A DNA stretch of 11,939 nucleotides from Niastella sp. (lineage in GTDB: Bacteria; Bacteroidota; Bacteroidia; Chitinophagales; Chitinophagaceae), in the NCBI GenBank assembly GCA_021154515.1, contig JAJKIL010000258.1:1-11939 (forward strand), in the 5' to 3' direction. A program made the position numbers and the translations under genes. This document shows positions 6,361-11,939 of this stretch, piece after piece; position 1 is the first letter of the stretch, and each line of letters opens with the position of its first letter. Under the pieces are notes generated by a model that had not been told where the DNA came from, did not search any database, and saw only the letters and a program-made list of their open reading frames with translations.

Positions 6361-8799
6361 ATGAAAAAAATGCTATTACTATTATTTTCCTTATTCTCTG
6401 TTTATGTGGGTACTTATGCCCAGGACCTGTATGTATCTCCTTCGGGAAGTGCATCCAATTCGGGCACTTCCATTTCAGCGCCAACTACCCTGGCGAATGC
6501 GATTGCTACTATTACTGCCGGTAGCACTATTTATATGCGGGGTGGTACTTACAATTTAACTGCCACCGTATTGATTGCGGAATCGAACAGTGGTACTTCT
6601 TCTGCACCTAAAAACATATTTGCTTATGGAAGTGAAGTACCTGTAATCAGTTTTGCCGGGATGGCTGTTGCTTCCTCCAACCGGGGTATTATTCTGGATG
6701 GAAGCTACTGGCATTTAAAAGGCTTGATCATCGAAAGCGCCGGTGACAATGGAATGCTGCTTTCCGGTGATAACAACACTATTGAAAGCTGTATCTTCAG
6801 AAAGAACGCCGATACCGGTTTACAGCTAAGCCGGTATAATACCAGTTATACCACTATTGCGCAATGGCCCAGTAATAACCTGATCCTGAATTGTGAATCG
6901 TACGACAACAAGGACCCGGATAATGAAGACGCCGATGGTTTTGCCGCCAAACTTACCTGCGGCGCAGGAAACGTTTTCCGGAATTGTGTTTCCCATAATA
7001 ATATCGATGATGGCTGGGACCTTTACACAAAACCCGATACCGGACCTATTGGGGCCATCACGCTGGAAGGTTGTATTTCCCATGACAATGGTATTCTCAC
7101 CGATGGTACTACATCGGGCAATGGCGACAAAAACGGCTTTAAGCTGGGTGGCGAAGATATTTCGGTGAACCATATTGTAAGGAGATGCGTGGCCTATAAC
7201 AACGGTCAGCATGGGTTTACTTACAACAGGAACCTCGGTACTATTGAGGTTACGAATAACACTTCATACAATAACACCCAACGTAATTTCAATTTCGATG
7301 GTGGTACCAGTGTATTTAAAAACAACCTGTCGTTCCAGAGCGGTTCAAACGATCGCATTATCGGCACTGCAACAGCGCCCAATTCCTTTCAGGGAGCTGC
7401 AGGTGGTTTTACAGTAACAGCAGCCGATTTTGTTACCTTAACGCCTGGCCCTGCTGCCAACCCAACCTCAAATGGGTTTTTGAATTTAGCGGCCGGAAGT
7501 GATCTCATTAATGCTGGTGTAACATCTACCGGTATTACGTACAATGGCAGCGCGCCAGACCTGGGTGCTATTGAATCGGGTAATACGTCTACTTCCTATT
7601 CCCTTACCACTAATATATCGCCTTCAGCGGGTGGAACAGTTAGCCGCAATCCGAACGCCACCACTTATGCTTCCGGTACGGTTGTTACGCTTACCGCTAC
7701 TCCCGGCAGTGGCTATACCTTTACTGGATGGAGTGGGGATGTTACCGGTTCTTCCACTTCAGTAACAGTTACCATGAACGCCAATAAAACGGTTACCGCC
7801 AACTTTACCAATAGCACCGGCACCACGTATACCTTAACCACTACAGCGAGTCCTTCGGCAGGTGGTAGCATAACACTTAGTCCCAATGCCACTTCCTATG
7901 CAGCCGGTACTGTTGTAACCTTAACGGCAACACCAGCATCCGGTTATTTTTTCAGCAGCTGGAGCGGTGGCGCCAGCGGTACCAGCACTACTACAACAGT
8001 TACCATGAATGCCAACACCAGTGTTACGGCCAACTTTACTACCAGCGGTGGCACCGGCACTACTTTGCGCATCGATGATAAATCAGGTACAGGTATCGGT
8101 TATTGCAGCGCGAACGGTTCCAGACAAAACACTTACACCGGCGCAGATGGCGGCTATTATATTAACCTGAGTAATTCGAGCGGACAGGGCATTACCTGGG
8201 CAGTGAGCGCAGGAGCGGCTGGTACGTATAACCTGGTTTGGCGCTATGCCAATGCGGGTTCACAAAGCGCTACAACGGCCAGGGTGCTGGTAAATGGCGT
8301 GCAGGTGAATGCGGCAGTGGCCTTCCCGAAAACAGCTGCCTGGAGCACCTGGACCACTACCGCTCAGATCCCTGTAACCTTAGTTGCCGGTGCGAACAAG
8401 ATCAGGCTGGAAACAACGGTTGCTGCAGAATTTGCGAATATAGACTGGATAGAAATCACCGGGAACAACCCCACCGAAGCATCCTGCAGTGCTGCCACCG
8501 GCGCAAGAATAGAAACGCCCATTACAGGTGTTAATCCGGCTGAGATGAAGCCAATAGTACTGCCTAATCCAACAACCGGTTTATCAACGCTGCGGTTTAA
8601 CGTTACTGCTTTAGAAAAAGTGATGGTGAACCTGTATGCAACCGATGGCCGGTTAATAAAAACATTGACCAATAAAACCTATTCGCCTGGTAGCTATACA
8701 ATACCCGTAGATTATACCGGCTTACAAAAGGGAGTTTATTTTATCATCATACATAACGGCCATTCAAAAACTGTTCTTCAAAATACGTTCGTACACTAA
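6361..8799 (+). CDS. Secreted modular pectate lyase (PL9-type) with CBM35-like module and T9SS sorting domain
   Basis: An 812-aa secreted enzyme predicted to cleave pectate by beta-elimination. The signal peptide is 1-20 (cleavage T-Y-A/Q). A right-handed parallel beta-helix domain follows (about 22-405). D192, D216, D217 and D220 have the same spacing as the calcium-binding D209, D233, D234 and D237 of Dickeya Pel9A, as I recall that structure; K261 in N-G-F-K-L-G-G is the probable counterpart of its catalytic K273. Two 71-residue repeats (413-483, 490-560) contain G-Y-x-F-x-x-W-S-G and match the divergent InlB B-repeat family. A CBM35-like carbohydrate-binding module spans about 569-700. 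The C-terminus (about 731-812), starting L-P-N-P-T-T-G and containing G-V-Y-F-I-I-I, is a type A T9SS sorting domain, so the enzyme is exported through the outer membrane and anchored or released. It stands alone, with its own terminator; no SusC/D pair adjoins it. Confidence 0.9.
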   Translation: MKKMLLLLFSLFSVYVGTYAQDLYVSPSGSASNSGTSISAPTTLANAIATITAGSTIYMRGGTYNLTATVLIAESNSGTSSAPKNIFAYGSEVPVISFAGMAVASSNRGIILDGSYWHLKGLIIESAGDNGMLLSGDNNTIESCIFRKNADTGLQLSRYNTSYTTIAQWPSNNLILNCESYDNKDPDNEDADGFAAKLTCGAGNVFRNCVSHNNIDDGWDLYTKPDTGPIGAITLEGCISHDNGILTDGTTSGNGDKNGFKLGGEDISVNHIVRRCVAYNNGQHGFTYNRNLGTIEVTNNTSYNNTQRNFNFDGGTSVFKNNLSFQSGSNDRIIGTATAPNSFQGAAGGFTVTAADFVTLTPGPAANPTSNGFLNLAAGSDLINAGVTSTGITYNGSAPDLGAIESGNTSTSYSLTTNISPSAGGTVSRNPNATTYASGTVVTLTATPGSGYTFTGWSGDVTGSSTSVTVTMNANKTVTANFTNSTGTTYTLTTTASPSAGGSITLSPNATSYAAGTVVTLTATPASGYFFSSWSGGASGTSTTTTVTMNANTSVTANFTTSGGTGTTLRIDDKSGTGIGYCSANGSRQNTYTGADGGYYINLSNSSGQGITWAVSAGAAGTYNLVWRYANAGSQSATTARVLVNGVQVNAAVAFPKTAAWSTWTTTAQIPVTLVAGANKIRLETTVAAEFANIDWIEITGNNPTEASCSAATGARIETPITGVNPAEMKPIVLPNPTTGLSTLRFNVTALEKVMVNLYATDGRLIKTLTNKTYSPGSYTIPVDYTGLQKGVYFIIIHNGHSKTVLQNTFVH
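7597..8040 (+). repeat. Two tandem InlB-B-like repeats inside the pectate lyase gene
   Basis: Two 71-codon units with a 77-codon period (residues 413-483 and 490-560) share the frame SPSAGG...NAT-Y-A-G-T-V-V-T-L-T-A-T-P...VTMNAN...V-T-A-N-F-T. They probably act as a rigid spacer between catalytic and carbohydrate-binding parts. Similarity is clear at both DNA and protein level, so the units could recombine. Confidence 0.85.
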
Positions 8800-8820
8800 C
8801 TATAAGCCGGTAATAACAAG

Positions 8821-8849
8821 AGAGTCCGCCGCGGCGGACTCTTCTTTTT
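8821..8849 (+). terminator. Rho-independent terminator of the pectate lyase gene
   Basis: Bases 8821-8842 are a perfect 22-bp GC-rich palindrome (arm AGAGTCCGCCG) followed by TTCTTTTT, 21 bp after the stop codon. Confidence 0.9.
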
Positions 8850-8873
8850 GTTTGCAACTATCACCAGGGAGGT

Positions 8874-8912
8874 AAATAAAAAGAGGATGCATCTTATCAG
8901 ATGCACCCTCTT
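8874..8912 (-). terminator. Rho-independent terminator of the 164-aa protein gene
   Basis: Arms 8881-8894 and 8899-8912 pair over 14 bp with one mismatch and a 4-base loop (TATC). Read on the - strand the hairpin is followed by TTTATTT, 28 bp past the stop codon. There is no T tract on the + side, so it serves the - strand gene. Confidence 0.85.
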
Positions 8913-8940
8913 ATACTGTAAAGGAGGCGATTGTTACTTG

Positions 8941-9435
8941 TTACGCTACGCTGGCTCCGGCAAATTCCAATTGTTCAGCTGCTGTGAGCGGGAACAGGTA
9001 CCAGCAAATGCCCAGTAAAAAGCAGGCATATTCTTCATTGCTGTATTTGTTGGCCAACAGTGAAGCAAAGGAAGGAGCTGCAGTCATATCACACACAGCC
9101 AATGGCATGGATACCGTATGTTCAAATACCACCAGTTGCGAATTGTTCTGCAACATGTAGTAGTATTTTTTTCCTTCAATTTCTATGAACCCTGTACCGT
9201 GAACCTTGTCAATAGCCAGTTTTCCAATTTCAACCCCATATTCATTTTTCAATATGGTTTTGTTGTGCCATAATCCTGTTTTGTCGATAAAAAAAAGCCG
9301 GTGGTTTTCTTCGCTACTAATACGTACTGATTGTTGTTCGAGGTTATACTTTATTTCCAGTTTAGTATTGTCGCCTTCCGTCAATTGATATTTTCTAATA
9401 TAAACAGAAGGCTGGTTAACATACACCCATTTCAT
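8941..9435 (-). CDS. Hypothetical protein, 164 aa, no family recognised
   Basis: I do not recognise a family with confidence. There is no signal peptide and no clear membrane helix, so it is probably cytoplasmic. Residues 1-110 alternate hydrophobic and polar positions, as in a beta-rich fold, with R-L-F-F-I-D-K-T-G-L-W-H-N-K and Y-G-V-E-I-G-K-L at about 46-73 and then E-I-E-G-K-K-Y-Y-Y. This pattern loosely recalls tubby-like/LURP-one beta barrels, a guess only. Residues 111-164 look helical, with a hydrophobic stretch (Y-A-C-F-L-L-G-I-C-W-Y-L-F) that could pack against the barrel. The gene is monocistronic, with its own terminator (8874-8912) and a good -7 promoter match (9480-9487). It faces the pectate lyase tail to tail, so the two need not be linked in function. 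Confidence 0.75.
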   Translation of the reverse strand: MKWVYVNQPSVYIRKYQLTEGDNTKLEIKYNLEQQSVRISSEENHRLFFIDKTGLWHNKTILKNEYGVEIGKLAIDKVHGTGFIEIEGKKYYYMLQNNSQLVVFEHTVSMPLAVCDMTAAPSFASLLANKYSNEEYACFLLGICWYLFPLTAAEQLEFAGASVA

Positions 9436-9479
9436 AATGCGGCAATTAGCGAGTTAAGAAATTTTTAGGAATCTCCTGC

Positions 9480-9487
9480 CAAATGTA
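9480..9487 (-). promoter_or_regulatory. Bacteroidota -7 promoter element of the 164-aa protein gene
   Basis: The - strand reads TACATTTG, an exact match to TAnnTTTG, 44 bp upstream of the ATG, which would give a leader of about 38 nt. No clear -33 TTG is seen at the usual distance, so confidence is limited. Confidence 0.4.
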
Positions 9488-9566
9488 TACTTGTTCACTG
9501 TAAGAAAAATTCTGTGTGGATTATTAATTGTGCATTGTGGAAAAAACGAGCAGGTTTTTGATTAAT

Positions 9567-9580
9567 GTCAAATATTTGAC
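9567..9580. promoter_or_regulatory. Perfect 14-bp palindrome GTCAAATATTTGAC
   Basis: A perfect dyad in the 240-bp gap between two - strand genes, 131 bp upstream of the 164-aa protein gene and 95 bp past the DUF2807 stop. There is no T tract beside it, so it is not a typical terminator; an operator is the better reading. No other terminator is obvious after the DUF2807 gene; only TTATAA repeats at about 9641-9658 could form a weak hairpin. Confidence 0.35.
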
Positions 9581-9675
9581 TGCGTTTTCCGAAATGGAAT
9601 ATTAACTCTGCATTATCTTTTTGTTAACTGGTGTTTTGTGTTATAAAAATTGTTATAAGTATAATTCTGCTGCCA

Positions 9676-10392
9676 TTATTGATGTGTTACGGAACCTGAA
9701 CCAGAAATATGTGTGGTAACGGCTGGTGAGCCTTTAAACAAAATGCTGCCACTGCCTGAAATGCTTGCATCCAGGGTTTGGGTGGCAAACAATTGAATAT
9801 TACCAGAGCCCCTGATGCTGGCGCGGGCATCTTTTACCTGTAAGCCCGATGCATTTATTAATCCGCTGCCGCTAATACGCAGGTTGTTCGTATTGGCATT
9901 GCCGCTGCTAACGGTTATTATTCCCGATCCATCTATATCGGCATTGACCTCTGTGGTGGTTACATTGTTAACCTTCAGGTTGCCTGATCCATTTACATGT
10001 AAGCCCATATTGGCAGGGGTAATAAGGTCAGATACTTCCAGGTATCCGGAACCATTCACCGTGAAAGACCGTACATCCGGGCCATTTACCAATACGGTAA
10101 TGCCATCATTAGTGCGGACCCTGGTGATATCATGGCGGAAACGGATCTGCAGCTCATTATTGATAACAACTGTTTCTATTTCTTCCAGGATGTTTTCCTG
10201 GGCTTGTAGTTCTACCTTAAAAACGGAATCCTGTTTAAAATAAAGTTCGGCCGGTATCCTGAGGTTCAATCCATCAAAGGTGGCTGTTTGCCGGCTTTCT
10301 ACTACTACCGGTCCTTTACCGGTGATCTTTTTACACGAGGAAGAAACAATGAATAATAAGACCACGCAGATGGCTAAATGGAAATTTTTCAT
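9676..10392 (-). CDS. Lipoprotein with DUF2807 (head GIN) beta-solenoid domain
   Basis: A 238-aa envelope protein. The signal peptide ends in a lipobox, S-S-S-C, with C20 as the lipid-bearing residue. Residues about 35-230 fit DUF2807, also called the putative auto-transporter adhesin head GIN domain. Seven G-S-G motifs recur about every 20 residues from V-N-G-S-G-Y to I-S-G-S-G-S-V, each at a likely turn of a beta-solenoid. The family's function is not established; surface or periplasmic binding is usually proposed. It lies 39 bp downstream of the TonB-dependent receptor gene on the same strand, so the two are probably co-transcribed, suggesting a role beside that receptor in the outer membrane (inference). 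It has no Shine-Dalgarno and the protein looks complete. Confidence 0.88.
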   Translation of the reverse strand: MKNFHLAICVVLLFIVSSSCKKITGKGPVVVESRQTATFDGLNLRIPAELYFKQDSVFKVELQAQENILEEIETVVINNELQIRFRHDITRVRTNDGITVLVNGPDVRSFTVNGSGYLEVSDLITPANMGLHVNGSGNLKVNNVTTTEVNADIDGSGIITVSSGNANTNNLRISGSGLINASGLQVKDARASIRGSGNIQLFATQTLDASISGSGSILFKGSPAVTTHISGSGSVTHQ

Positions 10393-10431
10393 GGTTGTAA
10401 TGTTTATAATTGATAAATGATTGCTATACGA

Positions 10432-11939
10432 TTACCATTCTACTTTATAGTTCAATACCGGGATCATACCGTTCTGGTAATTGGTGATCGTGGTTCCTTT
10501 CAGCAGGTCATATTTCTGGTTGTAAATATTTTTCCGGTTTATTACATTTTGAATATCGAGCGAAAGCGTACTGGTTAAACGCGTACGGTTCCATTTAAGA
10601 CTGACACGGCAATCCGGGCGGAAGTAGGCCTGGTTTTGCAAACTGAACGCTTCCTTCTCTTTGTAAATGGTGTAGCCTTCCTGTTGTGAAGCTGCCAGGT
10701 CAATAGGCGTTGTACGGTAACCACCGGCATAAATAACCTTGATGTTTATACCTAACACCTTACGTTGCCCTGATAAGGGAAACTCTTTTCCTGCCACGCC
10801 GTTGAAAAGATAGTTGCCATTGTAGCGGGTATTTCTTTCCACGCCATCTGCTGCGGTGTATTTCGATTGATAAAAGGAACCATTCACCGTATAATAAAGA
10901 TTGTTATCGAGGTATTTCTCCAGGGTTAACTCAATGCCATAGTTTCTGCCCTTTCCATTATTGGTAAGCGGATCGGTGATGAATTCATTTTGAATGTTGA
11001 GGGTAGAAAAGGTTTTGGCGAGGTCCACCGTCACTGGCACATCAAACAGTTGCTGATAATATACTTCTCCTTTTGCCCGTAACTTATAACCTACTAACCG
11101 GCTATAGGAAAGCACAAAGTGATGCGCCCTGGTAAGATCGATGTATTGATTGGTCGCCTGGCCATTGATGTCTTTCGCAAAGTATACACCCAATGGCTGT
11201 AGCTGGCTGTGCAACCCATAACCAAAAGCCAGGGAGCTTTTATTGTCGGGGTCCCATTTAACAGAAGCCCTTGGCTCGGCCGAACCTGTATTATTGTACA
11301 ACAAAGCCAGGTAATGCATGCCTACGTTAAAGGTGAGGTTATTGTAGGGTTTGTATTGCCATTGCACAAAAGCCTGAACGGTTTGGGTATTACCGCTGGT
11401 ATTGATGTTTTCAAGCAACGGTGCATTTGGATTTTCCTTCGATAGCTTGTAATATTTAAAGAAAATGAAATTTACATAAGCGCCTGCCCGCAGGGCATTG
11501 CTGGCATTGATCTTATGATTGAGGGTAGAAGAGACCAGTATTTTTTGGGTGATGTAATTGTCCTTGTAATTGTCTACAATGCTCTTGCTGCTCTGTACAT
11601 ATTTCTCATTGTAAGAGTTGGAAGTATATGAAAATGCCAACGCTGATCTCAGGGTGGTTTGATTGTCGATAGGAATAGTATGCGTGATGCCGGTAGCGCC
11701 AGTATTCGCGATAAACTTACCGGCGTACCGGTCATCCTGCATTTCCCATTTAGAACTATCGGTCTCGATCTTTTGGTTGTCGGAGCTCAATCCGCCAAAA
11801 CCAAACACCGTAAAAATTCCTTTATTTTTTGTGGGGAGATAAATATTATACGAAAGGTCCTGGAAATTGGTGGCGCCCTGCGACAGATCGAGGCCCATCT
11901 TGTTTAACAATGACAGGGTAGAGTACCGGTAGTTTACCA
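10432..11939 (-). CDS. TonB-dependent outer-membrane receptor, C-terminal part (N-terminus outside window)
   Basis: The frame is open to the window edge (last complete codon at 11937), so the 501 visible residues are the C-terminal part of a longer protein; the TTG and ATG codons near 11900 are internal. It shows alternating strands ending in aromatic residues, typical of a 22-strand TonB-dependent barrel: repeated Y-x-V-N-G-S-F-Y, R-N-Y-G-I-E-L-T-L-E-K-Y, G-Q-R-K-V-L-G-I-N-I-K and, near the end, L-S-L-D-I-Q-N-V-I-N-R-K-N. The chain ends in an aromatic residue (V-E-W), as outer-membrane barrel proteins often do for BAM recognition. The plug and any carboxypeptidase-like N-terminal domain would lie beyond the edge. 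It is a receptor with an attached DUF2807 gene rather than a SusC with SusD, so its substrate cannot be inferred. Confidence 0.88.
   Translation of the reverse strand, partial: VNYRYSTLSLLNKMGLDLSQGATNFQDLSYNIYLPTKNKGIFTVFGFGGLSSDNQKIETDSSKWEMQDDRYAGKFIANTGATGITHTIPIDNQTTLRSALAFSYTSNSYNEKYVQSSKSIVDNYKDNYITQKILVSSTLNHKINASNALRAGAYVNFIFFKYYKLSKENPNAPLLENINTSGNTQTVQAFVQWQYKPYNNLTFNVGMHYLALLYNNTGSAEPRASVKWDPDNKSSLAFGYGLHSQLQPLGVYFAKDINGQATNQYIDLTRAHHFVLSYSRLVGYKLRAKGEVYYQQLFDVPVTVDLAKTFSTLNIQNEFITDPLTNNGKGRNYGIELTLEKYLDNNLYYTVNGSFYQSKYTAADGVERNTRYNGNYLFNGVAGKEFPLSGQRKVLGINIKVIYAGGYRTTPIDLAASQQEGYTIYKEKEAFSLQNQAYFRPDCRVSLKWNRTRLTSTLSLDIQNVINRKNIYNQKYDLLKGTTITNYQNGMIPVLNYKVEW

Noticed and set aside
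7597..8040. Tandem repeat as a possible CRISPR or other nucleic-acid repeat
   Set aside because: The repeat unit is in frame and encodes a known protein repeat.
9815..10243. 142-codon + strand frame opposite the DUF2807 gene
   Set aside because: It results from the repetitive G-S-G codon pattern of the real gene on the other strand.

Overview
The window looks like chromosomal DNA of a Bacteroidota bacterium, most likely of the Chitinophagaceae/Chitinophaga-Niastella kind (inference). The signs are a type IX secretion (T9SS) C-terminal sorting domain, a TonB-dependent barrel next to a DUF2807 'head GIN' lipoprotein, lipoboxes of the SSC type, start codons mostly without Shine-Dalgarno sequences, and one good TAnnTTTG promoter match.

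Layout. Bases 1-98 are the 3' end of a group II intron: domain V, domain VI with a bulged branch-point A, and the last codons of a probable intron protein. About 260 bp of 3' flanking DNA follow, partly open as a possible exon fragment. Next comes a tight two-gene + strand operon: a short DnaE-type polymerase (983 aa, PHP metal site lost) and, 5 bp later, a Y-family polymerase (385 aa, catalytic residues intact, QISLF clamp-binding motif). This looks like a Bacteroidota translesion-synthesis cassette. A stand-alone receiver-domain response regulator follows on + and meets a - strand glycine-zipper lipoprotein at a palindromic, probably bidirectional terminator.

The 716-bp gap at 5645-6360 holds several palindromes and, at about 6087-6313 on the - strand, what I read as a frameshifted remnant of a small gene that ORF calling misses. 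A large + strand gene then encodes a secreted modular pectate lyase: signal peptide, PL9-type beta-helix, two InlB-B-like repeats, CBM35-like module, T9SS sorting domain. It ends in a strong hairpin terminator and converges on a - strand 164-aa protein of unknown function that has its own terminator and a plausible promoter. The right end holds a - strand operon: the C-terminal 501 residues of a TonB-dependent outer-membrane receptor (start outside the window), then a DUF2807 lipoprotein.

The genes form separate functional blocks: a mobile intron, DNA damage tolerance, signalling, cell-envelope lipoproteins, plant-polysaccharide degradation and outer-membrane uptake. I see no CRISPR array, tRNA or rRNA. 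The least ordinary items are the DnaE-like/DinB cassette with a dead PHP site beside the intron, the hidden frameshifted gene, and several operator-like palindromes in the gaps.
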